Below, piece by piece: positions 35,201 through 45,713 of a stretch of 64,000 nt of DNA; within the stretch, counting starts at the first letter, position 1; every line of letters starts with the position of its first letter. A program made the position numbers and the translations under genes. The notes under the pieces are model-generated. The model worked only from the letters and a program-made list of their open reading frames with translations, made no database searches and had not been told where the DNA came from. Source of the stretch: Peribolospora baueri (lineage: Eukaryota; Basidiomycota; Peribolosporomycetes; Peribolosporales; Peribolosporaceae); contig JAMDHS010000023.1 in NCBI GenBank assembly GCA_029717555.1, positions 1-64,000 of the forward strand. Direction: 5' to 3'.

Positions 35201-37599
35201 ACAGCACCCGGAAGCGCATGTCGACGATTGTTAGGTGCCCGGATGGCAAGATCAAGCTGTACACGAAGGGCGCCGACACGGTCATCTTCGAGCGGCTGAG
35301 CGAGAACCAGCCGTATGCGGAGCAGACGCTCGTCCATCTCGAGGACTATGCCACCGACGGTCTGCGCACGCTGTGCATCGCCATGAGAGAGATATCTGAA
35401 CAGGAGTATCGGCAGTGGGCTGCCATCTACGACAAGGCGGCCGCGACTATCCAAGGTCGCGCAGAGGCGCTGGACAAGGCGGCGGAGATCATCGAGAAGG
35501 ATCTGTTTCTGCTCGGCGCGACGGCCATCGAGGACAAGTTGCAGGAGGGAGTGCCGGACACGATCCATACGCTCCAGCAGGCGGGCATCAAGATCTGGGT
35601 GCTCACCGGTGACAGGCAGGAAACGGCCATCAACATCGGCCTGAGCTGCCGGCTCATTTCCGAATCGATGAACCTCGTCATCGTCAACGAGGAAACGGCG
35701 CATGAGACAAAAGATTTCATATCCAGGAGGCTCCTGGCCATCAAGAACCAGCGCAACTCTGGAGAGCTGGAAGAGTTGGCGCTCGTCATCGGTGAGTCGA
35801 ACCAGAGGCGTCCTTACCGACCGACCGGAAGCGGTGTCCTCACATGCATGTGTGTCTTTCGTCAGATGGAAAGAGTCTGAGTTTCGCCTTGGAGAAGGAT
35901 CTTTCTCGGACTTTCCTCGAGCTCGCGCTCATGTGCAAGGCCGTCGTCTGCTGTGAGTCGCGGCGTGGCCGACTCGCTCTTCGTTCATCTAGCTACGCAA
36001 AATTCAACATTTGCTATCCTATTCTCGTTCATAGGTCGCGTGTCGCCGCTCCAGAAGGCCTTGGTGGTCAAACTCGTGAAGAAAAATCTGAAGGCCATCC
36101 TGCTAGCCATCGGTGACGGTGCCAACGACGTCTCGATGATTCAAGCCGCTCATGTCGGCGTCGGCATCTCGGGCGTCGAGGGCTTGCAGGCAGCGCGGTC
36201 CGCCGACGTGGCCATCAGCCAGTTCCGATACCTTCGCAAATTGCTCCTGGTGCACGGTGCTTGGAGCTATCAGAGACTCAGCAAGCTTATTCTTTACTCG
36301 TTCTACAAAAACATCACCCTGTACATGACGCAGTTCTGGGTGAGCGAACGTTCGAGCCCTTTCCTTTACACGTGATTAACCTTTCATCGGCGCGCCGGGA
36401 TGCTGATGGACCTCCTCCCTTCCTGTGGCCATCTGTGTCCAGTACTCCTTCCAAAACGGTTTCTCCGGTCAGATCAGCTACGAGTCGTGGACCTTCTCCT
36501 TCTATAATGTCCTCTTCACCGTGCTCCCGCCGCTCGTCGTGGGCGTCTTCGATCAGTTCGTGAGCGCGAGGATGCTCGACCGATACCCGCAGCTGTATAC
36601 CTTGGGCCAGCGCAACCACTTTGTGAGTTCCGAATCCGGTCTTTGCGACTTGCTAGATCGTGTTTGACTGAGCGCCTGTCTCGCGCCTCTCGCACTTCTC
36701 GTAGTTCAATAAGCGTTCTTTCTGGGCCTGGTGCCTGAACGCCTTTTATCATTCCTTGGTAAGCATCGTATCATGCCAGCGAGCGATCGAGATCTTGAGA
36801 ACCAACCTTGCGTGCTTTTCCCCTTTTTAGATCCTCTATATATTCCCCACGGTCACCTTCTGGGGTAGCCTCATGCTCCCTGGGGGTCACAACACGTACT
36901 CGTGGATCTGGGGCACGACTATGTATTTCTGCGTCCTCACCACCGTGCTTGGCAAGGCGGCTCTCATTTCTGAGTGAGCAAGATGACAAAAGCGTCGGGA
37001 CGATCGAGCATTACCCCAGCGCTGACTTGTTTACTCCCACATTCGTCTTTTCCCTGCGTCTTTTCCCTGCAGCCTCTGGACCAAGTACACCTTCGCCGCC
37101 ATCCCAGGCTCGTGGCTTTTCACTCTGGGCTTCTTGACTCTATACGCGCTCATCTCGCCTCGACTCGGCTTCTCCACGGAATACGACGGCATCGTGCCCC
37201 GTCTCTGGGGCTTTGCTACCTTCTGGTTTGCCATGTTCCTCGCGCCGGTCGTATGTCTCATCCGCGACTTTGCTTGGAAGTAGTGAGTTTCTTTTTCTTA
37301 TCCTCTTCCTATGTGCTGTTCGAGTGACTTGACATTTCGTCTCCGAACGATCGACTCGCAGCTACCAACGTACCTATTCGCCCAAGACTTACCACATCGT
37401 CCAAGAGGTGCAGAAATACAACCTTCAGGACTACCGGCCGCGGATGGAACAGTTCCAGTCGGCGATCCGCAAGGTACGGGCGGTGCAGCGGATGCGTCGC
37501 ACGAGAGGGTTTGCATTCAGTCAGAACGAGACGACGGGGGAGCAGGCGAAGCTCATCCGGCAGTACGACACCGACTTGAGGAAGCCCAAGGGCATCTGA
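32263..37599 (+). CDS. DRS2: Drs2-type P4-ATPase (phospholipid flippase)
   Basis: The enzyme flips phosphatidylserine and phosphatidylethanolamine to the cytosolic leaflet of trans-Golgi and endosomal membranes, with a Cdc50 partner. Fifteen exons: 32263-33088, 33196-33347, 33449-33660, 33733-34035, 34132-34249, 34338-34459, 34536-35034, 35122-35791, 35866-35952, 36035-36339, 36443-36622, 36705-36758, 36831-36973, 37073-37282, 37362-37599, giving 1372 aa. An acidic disordered N-terminus precedes [32 protein letters not shown] is the P4A-type first hairpin; DGETN and PISL (fourth helix) are intact. Asp629 in DKTGTLT is the phosphorylated residue, and [11 protein letters not shown] is the hinge. 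The tail has RGFAFSQNE, resembling the autoinhibitory motif of Drs2 and ATP8A proteins. Confidence 0.96.
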
Positions 37600-38228
37600 T
37601 CATTCGAGCAGTCGGCCCACGGCGGCGGCCCGTCACGCGCCTTTCTCCTCCTTCCCTCGCGCCTCGACGTCGTTTCCTGTCGCTCGTCCTCGTCACTCGC
37701 GCGTGCTTGTATTCTAGTGCCACGATGTCTTGTCTGATTGGAAGGGTATATAGGATCTTTTCAATCACCGGCGCAGCGTCTGTCACGCCGTCGCTGCGTG
37801 CAAGAGGTGGCTATCGTACGCAAGTGCACACCACAAGCGCAATCCGCCTTACGTCCCGCCTTTACGTCCACCCTTCATCGCGACAGCGTGAGTTCGGCGC
37901 CCCCTGCACTGCGGCAATAGCGCCCTGGTGCCCCGCGTTGCAAAACCACGTGTGCCGCGATCGACGGTACTTCTTAAGACGTCACCGTTGGGCGTCAAAT
38001 ATCTGGCTCACCTCTTCCTTCGACTATCTCGTTCACCATCGTCCAGTCCGCCCGTCGAGAACCGCCTTGGCAGTGTTTATTAAATTGCCACTCGTTTAGA
38101 CCCACCCGTCCCTCGTCACCACGCCCTTCTCGTTCGATCACAATCTCATCGAAAAGCCACGACAGGGGAGGGCGCCAGTCATCAACGCACCGCTGCGAAC
38201 CATCTCTTCCCCCTAGCCATCGTTTGCC
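37600..38228. other. Spacer DRS2 to GLC3
   Basis: A 629-bp spacer holds the DRS2 3' flank and the GLC3 promoter. One CACGTG lies at 37947-37952. No gene is seen. Confidence 0.6.
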
Positions 38229-41200
38229 ATGTCTGCACCCGACGCTATGAAGACGCCCGACGGAACACAGGTGATTGACCTAGACCCGTGGCTTGAGCCT
38301 TGGCGGCCGGCGCTCAAGCACCGGTTCGACAAGTTCAAGACGTGGAAGAAGACCATTGATGAACATGAAGGAGGGCTGGAGAAATTCTCGAGAGGGTACG
38401 AGAAGATGGGCTTCAACGTTGCTCAGGACGGCACGATCACTTATAGGGAATGGGCGCCTAATGCGCAGAGCGCTTCGCTCATTGGCGATTTCAGTGAGTG
38501 CCGCCCACGTCGCCTGTCAGACCGATAGCATCGTGAGGAGACGCACGTCAAAGCGAGGCAATGGAGCATGAATGGGGACAATCTTGCCTTGGGCTGCCGA
38601 TCTGATCTCTGGTCATACTCCTTCACCACGTCTCCCAGATAACTGGGACAGGGAGTCGCACCATATGGAAAGGGACACCTTCGGCGTGTGGGAGATCGTC
38701 CTCCCTCCCGTGAACGGGCAACCGGCCATCCCTCATAATACCAAAGTCAAAGTGAGCTGCGGGGGACGAACGGTCTGGAGTTGTGGCCCAGAGACGAGCG
38801 AGGTTGTTTGGCTCACGCGATCGCCATTCCCGTGTCTTTTGAGATTTCCATGGTCGCCCCGGGAGGCGAGCGCATCGAACGGCTGCCTGCGTGGATCAAG
38901 TGAGCTTGCTACGAAATATCCTTCTCGTCTGCCCGGTCGTCCCGTCGGACCATTCACACCCGCCGCGTCGTTCGCGCCTGGTTATTATTTTAGGCGTGTC
39001 ACCCAAGACCTTTCTGTCTCGCCCGTATACGACGCCGTTTTCTGGAATCCACCCGAGAAGTACGTGTTCAAGAACAAGAGGCCGCCCAAGCCAAAGGGTA
39101 TCAAGGTGTACGAGGCGCACGGTGAGTCAGATGTTTCTGATATATCTACCTTCTTCCGATGTTTACCTTCTGAACGAGTTGTTCGCTGGTGCAGTCGGCA
39201 TATCAACGTCTGAGCCGCGAGTCGGTCAATATACCGAGTTCAGTGAGTCTTCGCCCCTGCCCTTCTACGCCTTGTTTCCGCGCTCGAGTTTGCATTCGCT
39301 CTGACAAGCCTCGGGCTTGGATCGCGAGAACAGCTCGAAACGTCCTCCCGCGGATCCGAGATTTGGGCTATAATGTGATCCAGCTGATGGCCGTACAGGA
39401 GCATGCATACTACGCATCCTTCGGCTACCAAGTCACCAACTTTTTTGCTGCCAGCAGCCGATATGGTGAGGGGGCAGGCGCACTTGCAGCGGCGCTTTTA
39501 CCTTGCGGATGTAACGGGCTGAGCTCGTGTATGCTTCACGTCGACACGCACAGGCACTCCCGAGGAGCTCATGGAGCTCATCGACACGGCGCACGGCATG
39601 GGCATCTCTGTCCTGCTCGACGTCGTGCACTCACACGCCTGCAAAAACGTCCTGGACGGGCTGAACATGTTTGACGGGAGCGACCACCTTTACTTCCATG
39701 AAGGAGCCAAGGGCAGACACGAACTCTGGGACAGGTGCGCATACGACTCGTGCGTCGCGGTGTTTTGACGAGCACTCACCGTTTTCTGCCTGTCTCTTCG
39801 TCAGTCGGCTCTTCAACTACGGAAGCCACGAAGTCGTGCGTTTCCTGCTCTCCAACCTGCGCTTCTTTATGGAAGAATACGAGTTCGATGGCTTCCGCTT
39901 CGACGGAGTCACTTCGATTCTCTACGTGCACCATGGTATTGGCACAGGCTTCTCGGGAGGCTACCACGAGTATTTCGGCCCGAGCGTCGACGAAGAGGGT
40001 GTCGTGTATCTCATGCTGGCGAGTATCGGTTCCTGTGGCTGCAGGGGGCTGGGTATCACTCACGCCGCGCACCTTTTTCTCCGCCATCATTCGCAGGCAA
40101 ACGACATGCTCCACAGCCTTTACCCGGACGTGATCACGATAGCAGAAGATGTCTCAGGTATGCCTGCCCTCTGCCGTCCGACGGTGGAAGGCGGCGTGGG
40201 CTTCGATTACCGTCTGTCGATGGCGGTGCCGGACATGTGGATCAAGCTGCTGAAGGAGAAGAGGGACGAGGAGTGGGACCTGGGGAATATCTGTTTCACC
40301 CTTACCAATCGCCGTCATCTTGAGAAGAGCATCGCTTATGCGGAGAGCCACGACCAGGCGCTCGTTGGCGATAAGACGATGTGAGTCGCGACTCGCACGG
40401 AGGGATGCCGTTCCTGTCGTCCGGGGCAACGCTCAGACCGGTCGCTGACTGACGGGGCTTCCTTCGTCTGTCGTGTCGTCCTGCAGCGCGTTCTGGCTGA
40501 TGGATAAGGAGATGTGAGTGCCTCGGCAGCGACCTATGTGCCCATTTCGACCTGACCTGATTGACCGGCCGGCCGGTGTTCCTTCCTTGGGGCGCGTTTA
40601 GGTACACGAACATGAGCGACTTGACGGAGCGGACGCCGGTCGTCGATCGCGGACTGGCGTTGCACAAGATGATCAGGTGGGCGAAGATATCGTGTGTACG
40701 GGCGGACGCGGAGGAGGAGTGGTGCGCTGATCTATCCGAGTGTCCCCTTGTCCAGGCTGCTTACACACGCACTTGGCGGAGAGGGTTACTTGGTGAGTCG
40801 GGTCGGGGCGCGACGTATATGTATTCCTCGCTCGCTCGCTCGCTCGCTCACCGCCGCGTGACGTATATGTATTCCTTGCTCGCTCGCTCCCGCCGCGGAC
40901 GGCGCAGAACTTTGAGGGCAACGAGTTCGGACATCCAGAATGGCTCGACTTTCCTCGAGAGGGCAATCAAAACTCGTTCCACTACGCTCGGCGTCAGTGG
41001 AACGTGGTGGACGACGACCTACTTCGATACAAGTACTTGAACGAGTTTGACAAGGCGATGAACAAAGTGGAGAAGCGGTATGGGTGGCTTGAGGCGGAGC
41101 AGGCTTATGTGTCTCTGAAGCACGAGGTGAGTTTGGAGGGTGAAGGAGGAAAGGAAGGAGGGATGGTGTTGACGAAGATGGTGTGATTTGATTGCGATAC

Positions 41201-41475
41201 GACAGTCGGACAAGGTGATTGCGTTCGAGCGCGCCGGGCTGCTATTCGTCTTCAACTTGCACCCCACGACGTCGTACACGGACTACCGGATCGGCGTCGA
41301 AGGGGCGGGGGAGTACAAAGTGGTGTTATGCTCGGACGAGAAGCGGTTCGGAGGACATGACCGCGTGGACGTCCAGGCGCGGCACTTTACGACCGATGTT
41401 GGATGGAATAGCCGGAGCCAGTCTGTGCAGGTGTACTTGCCCACAAGGACGGCGCTGGTTCTTGCGCGCGCTTGA
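38229..41475 (+). CDS. GLC3: 1,4-alpha-glucan (glycogen) branching enzyme
   Basis: This cytosolic GH13 enzyme makes alpha-1,6 branches in glycogen. Fourteen exons: 38229-38493, 38639-38751, 38844-38899, 38994-39121, 39195-39242, 39334-39465, 39554-39734, 39805-40018, 40097-40380, 40487-40513, 40602-40676, 40756-40792, 40908-41126, 41206-41475, giving 682 aa (yeast Glc3 has 704). An N-terminal CBM48 part ([21 protein letters not shown]) precedes the catalytic barrel: [35 protein letters not shown] (nucleophile Asp), TIAEDVSG (acid Glu) and [13 protein letters not shown] (third carboxylate). [15 protein letters not shown] is another hallmark. One exon is only 27 nt. The intron at 40019-40096 has a GC donor (see findings). 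The usual HHHG after the nucleophile reads VHHG here. Confidence 0.96.
40812..40898. repeat. Tandem duplication inside a GLC3 intron
   Basis: Two copies of a roughly 40-48 bp unit lie head to tail in the intron 40793-40907. Each begins GACGTATATGTATTCCT, runs into (CTCG)n and ends in CCGCCGCG. The first starts at 40812 and the second at 40860; they differ in the number of CTCG units. Confidence 0.85.
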
Positions 41476-43424
41476 TCGGTGACGGAGTCGGCCCGAGCGG
41501 GGGAAAGGGTAGAAAAGGGGAGCGCGCGGACGCGCTGCCCGGGTTTTTTTCTTTCTTTCTTTCCTTCCTTCTTTCATTATTTCCTTCCTTCCTTATTTCC
41601 TTCCTTCCTTCCATCCTTTCTTCCTGGCCACTCGTCGGTGCGTGGACGTTACTTCATCCGACGCCCGTCCTCGAACGAACGAACCGCTCCGGTGTGTCTA
41701 TGTGTGTGCCTGTCTGCCTCCGTTATGTTGTGTTTTTCTTTCGTAGACACGGGGAAGGACGATCACGTGGAAGAAGGAGATGTGAGCGTCGGCGTCGGGT
41801 GCCAACGTGACGTGGGTTGGTTGGGTGACGAAAAGGAAGGACAGGGTGGGCGTTGAGATGCGGGCGATCGTGGAAAAGACGTCTTGAACACGGGTGGAGC
41901 GGAGGCAGAAGAAAGAGTCAGCGAGGCTATTGTCGTCCGTCCGTCCGCGGTATCGTATCGTATCGTGTTGTGTCGTGCTGGAGCGCTTCAGCTCAGTTCC
42001 TTGCAGGCAGCTAGACGGTCGAGGCGAGTGGAGTTGCGTTTTTGCTGGACCCAGCCGAGCCAAGGCACCTCGCTGGGCTGAATGAAGCAAGCAAGAAGAA
42101 ACGATCTGGCCTAACCTCGTTCGTTCCTCTTTCGTTCGCTTGCTTGTTCGCACGCCCGCTCCGTTGTGGGCGGGGCTGCGTGGTCTGCTGCGGCTTCGAC
42201 TGCGGCTGCGGCGTGTGCTGCGGCAGGGCGACGTGCATCGACGCCGTCCCTTCCGTCCGTCCGTCCGTCGGTGCGTGGTCGGTTCGAGCGCTGGCTCGCT
42301 GGCTCGCTGGGCGGCTGGCGGGTGGAGTCGACGAAGCCAAGCGCAGGCCAGGCCAGGCCAGGTCGACTCGCTCACCTCGCTCACGCACATCACGCCTCTC
42401 TCTCTCTCTCCCACTCCCCTCTAACCCACCTTTGCCTCTTTCCACCACTTCTTTCTCCATCTCCTTCTTTCCTTCGCCTCTGAGGTGAGTTCCTTTTTCT
42501 TCTTCCCTCTCCCTCACCCACGCTGACAATCCCTTTTCTCCCTCCCACAGCGTCTTCTTTCCCCTCCACGCTCACCGATACCCAGCGGACCCTCTTCCCG
42601 CCTTTTTCCTTCTTCCCTCTCCATCTCATCGCCGCCTCCCTCCCTCCAACCCACCCCGTCGACGGCGCCCAGCTTGCCACTTCGTACTCCCTTCGCTTTT
42701 GCATTTTCGTGGCCCCCTTGCGCTTGCGACACACACACGGACCATCATCGTCCATCCATCCATCATCCATCCACCACCTTCCATCCATCCGACGCCTTTC
42801 TCTTTCTTCATCCTTTGACCATCCAGTTGAGTCCCACCCGCCTTTTTTCTTCCCCTTCTTTTCTCCTTCTCGTCTTCCTCCTCTCCTCCCCACTCCCTCG
42901 CCCCCCCCCGTCTCCATACCCTGAATCCTGACATACCCCACCCCACCCTTCCTTTTCCTTCTCCTTCTCCTTCCACCCGCAAGAAGAGGACGAAGAAGGC
43001 CCCCCTCCCCTCCGCGCCACCGCTTTCCCTCCCCTCTCTTGGCGCCTTCTCTTCTCTCTCTCTTTCATCCGCCGAACGAGCTTGTCTCAACGAGCTCTTG
43101 CCTCTCTTTCTTCTCCCACCTCTTTCTGCCCCTCGCCCTTTGGAAACTTGCCCGTTTCCTTCCATTCTCCCCTTCTCCGCTCCTCCCCCTTCTTCTCCTC
43201 CCCGTCTCTTGCTTTCGCTTCTCGACGCCCACGCGCATCCATCATTGGGCCGCCTAAATCTCGGATACCCTCACCCTCACCCTCACCGCTCCGCCACCCG
43301 GGCCTTCGTACTCCTCCATCGCCCGCCCTCGGCGTCCTAATCCCCGACGGATATCATCCCCCTTCTTTCTTCCATCGCCGCCCCTTCGCCTCCGGCTCGT
43401 CTCCCCTCATTTCTTTCCTCGGAA
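41476..43424. other. Spacer and long CT-rich leader, GLC3 to MRN1
   Basis: A 1.9-kb spacer. A (CTTT/CCTT)n tract at 41548-41625 probably lies in the GLC3 3' flank. A TATCG pentamer run sits near 41950-41975 and CACGTG at 41764-41769. From about 42380 to 43420 the plus strand is almost pure pyrimidine and probably forms the MRN1 5' leader. No separate gene is supported. Confidence 0.55.
42485..42550 (+). other. Probable 5' UTR intron of MRN1
   Basis: The sequence CTGAG followed by GTGAGTTCC, a GCTGAC branch-like site near 42529 and CTCCCACAG at its end make a complete 66-nt spliceosomal intron about 870 bp before the MRN1 ATG. All parts match the coding introns of this window. It lies outside coding sequence, so the evidence is signal quality only. 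Confidence 0.45.
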
Positions 43425-45713
43425 ATGCATAACGATACCTCTGCCGCGGAACAGTATCCGCTCGACTCTTCCTACGGCGCCCCTTACCCTTCCGGCATCG
43501 CCGCCGCCGCCGCCGTCGCCAGTTCCGCTTCACCCCTTTCCGGCTCTCAGTACACTTTGGACGCCTTTGATATGATGAAGCGCTCCTCCGCCCAGGCCTA
43601 CGACAACGGCCAGGCCGCCGACGCAGCCGCCAAGAAGGCCCGCTACAACGACGCCGCCAACTACGCCGCCGCCGGCGGCTTCAACAACGGCTACGGAGCC
43701 AGCCTCTCCGCCGGCGTCGCCGGCTCTTTCACTCAGCAGCAGCAGCAGCAACAGCAGGCATTCAATGGCGCCGTAGCAGCCACCGCCGCCGCCCTTAACG
43801 GTCAGGGCCGCGCCTTTGTCTCCGGTGGTGCCGGTCAGCTCGGTCAGGGAACCGGTCAGCAATTCGTTCAGACCTCCCTTGCCGGCGCCGGCGCCGGCGC
43901 TTTCGGCAGCCCCCCATCGCCTTTCGTCGGCACCGCGGGCGGCGGCGGCGGCGGCGTGCCCGCGCCCATCTCCATCCCCACCTCCACCGCCCTCTACGGC
44001 CAACAAGGCCCCCACACCGCCCTGCCCTCCTTCAGCGCCGCCGGTCTCGCGCCCAATTCGCCCTTCCCCGGATTGGGCGCCTCCCCGGCCACCGCTGGCA
44101 TCTACGGCGCCTTCCCCACTTCTCCTTTCACTCCCGGCGGCTTCGGCGGCCTCGGCGCCATGGGCTTGGCCGCCAGTCAGCATATCGGCGTCAACCAGCA
44201 GAGCGGCAGGACGGTGTACGTGGGCAACTTGCCCGCCGATGCGTCCGTGGACGAACTACTCAACCTCGTCAAAATGGGTCCCATCGAGAACGTGCGCATC
44301 CTTCCGGAGAAGAATTGCGCTTTCATCTCCTTCCTCGACGCCGGCACCGCCGCCGCCTTCCATGCCGACGCCTGCGTTAAAAAGGTCACCCTCCACGGTC
44401 AGGAGCTCAAGATCGGTTGGGGCAAGCCCTCGGCCGTGCCCGGACAGATTCTCCTCGCCGTCCAGCAGAGCGCCGCGACGCGCAACGTCTACCTCGGCAA
44501 CCTCGACGAGGACACGACGGAGCAGTCCCTTCGCGACGACCTCGCCCGCTTCGGCCCGATCGACCAGGTGAAGATCGTGCGCGACAAAAACATTGGCTTT
44601 GTTCACTTTTTGTCCATCTCCACCGCCATGAAGGTCGTCTCCACCCTCCCCACCGAGCCCACCTGGGCGGGCAAGCGCGTCAACTACGGCAAGGACCGGT
44701 GCGCGTACGTGCCCAAGAGCCAGCAGCAGAACCAGGCCCACAACAACCAGGCGGCCGCGATGGGCATGGCCGCCGCCGCCTCTCTCGGTTACCCCGCCAC
44801 GCCCTTCTCGGCCACCTTTGGCCGCTTCCCCATGTCGCCCACTAGCTTTGGCGCCGAGAGCTTCATGGGCCTCGACGACCAGCGCTCGCCCGCTTCGTCT
44901 GTGTTCGGCCCTGCCGCCGCCATGATGGGCGCCGGACAGGCGGCCATGGGCCAGATGGGCAACAGGACCGTCTACCTGGGCAACATCCACCCGGACACGA
45001 CCACCGAGGAGATCTGCAACGTCATCCGCGGCGGCATCCTCCAGAACATCCGGTACATCCCCGAGAAGCACATTGCGTTTGTCACCTTTGTCGACGCCAA
45101 CGCCGCGCTCGCCTTCTTCCACCTCGCCTCCTACCAGGGCATCATGATCCACAATCGTCGGCTCAAGATCGGCTGGGGCAAGCACTCTGGCCCGCTCAGC
45201 CCGGCCATCGCCATGGCCGTCCAAGCGGGCGGATCGCGGAACGTGTACGTGGGCAACATTGACAACCCGGAGGAGCTGACCGAAGACAAGCTCCGCAGGG
45301 ACTTTGGCGAGTACGGCGATGTGGAGCTCGTCAACTCGCTCAGGGAGAAGAACTGTGCGTTTGTCAACTTTACCAATATCTCCAACGCGATCAAGGCGAT
45401 CGAGGGCATGAAGAATCACCCGGACTACCAGAAGACGAAGATTTCGTACGGAAAGGACAGGTGCGGTAACGCACCGCGCACCATGTCCCAGTCTCGCGGC
45501 GCGCGCAACGTCTCTGTCGGTGGTGGCCCCGCTGGCGCTGCCGCCGGCGTAGTCGTCCCCGTCGACCCCGCCGCGTCCGTCGCCGCGCCTCAGGACGGCC
45601 AGCCGATCGTCGCCGTGGGAGGCGAGGTGGAAGGCGTGGAGGCCGTGGAGGGCATCGAAGGCGCCGACGACGCCGTGGTGGCCGACCCGTCCGCCGCCGC
45701 CGAGGGCGCTTGA
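43425..45713 (+). CDS. MRN1: Four-RRM RNA-binding protein of the Mrn1/Nrd1 type
   Basis: This is a predicted mRNA-binding regulator. Yeast Mrn1 and fission yeast Nrd1 share the four-RRM layout; Nrd1 restrains differentiation and Mrn1 is linked to chromatin and mRNA fate. A single uninterrupted exon codes 762 aa, unusual in this intron-rich window. Residues 1 to about 255 are Ala/Gly/Gln-rich and disordered. The RRMs start near 261 (GRTVYVGNLP), 352 (TRNVYLGNLD), 513 (NRTVYLGNIH) and 604 (SRNVYVGNID), with RNP1-like CAFISF, IGFVHF, IAFVTF and CAFVNF. LKIGWGK follows RRM1 and RRM3, and YGKDRC follows RRM2 and RRM4, the alternating linkers typical of this family. The C-terminus is Ala/Val-rich. 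Confidence 0.93.
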   Translation: MHNDTSAAEQYPLDSSYGAPYPSGIAAAAAVASSASPLSGSQYTLDAFDMMKRSSAQAYDNGQAADAAAKKARYNDAANYAAAGGFNNGYGASLSAGVAGSFTQQQQQQQQAFNGAVAATAAALNGQGRAFVSGGAGQLGQGTGQQFVQTSLAGAGAGAFGSPPSPFVGTAGGGGGGVPAPISIPTSTALYGQQGPHTALPSFSAAGLAPNSPFPGLGASPATAGIYGAFPTSPFTPGGFGGLGAMGLAASQHIGVNQQSGRTVYVGNLPADASVDELLNLVKMGPIENVRILPEKNCAFISFLDAGTAAAFHADACVKKVTLHGQELKIGWGKPSAVPGQILLAVQQSAATRNVYLGNLDEDTTEQSLRDDLARFGPIDQVKIVRDKNIGFVHFLSISTAMKVVSTLPTEPTWAGKRVNYGKDRCAYVPKSQQQNQAHNNQAAAMGMAAAASLGYPATPFSATFGRFPMSPTSFGAESFMGLDDQRSPASSVFGPAAAMMGAGQAAMGQMGNRTVYLGNIHPDTTTEEICNVIRGGILQNIRYIPEKHIAFVTFVDANAALAFFHLASYQGIMIHNRRLKIGWGKHSGPLSPAIAMAVQAGGSRNVYVGNIDNPEELTEDKLRRDFGEYGDVELVNSLREKNCAFVNFTNISNAIKAIEGMKNHPDYQKTKISYGKDRCGNAPRTMSQSRGARNVSVGGGPAGAAAGVVVPVDPAASVAAPQDGQPIVAVGGEVEGVEAVEGIEGADDAVVADPSAAAEGA

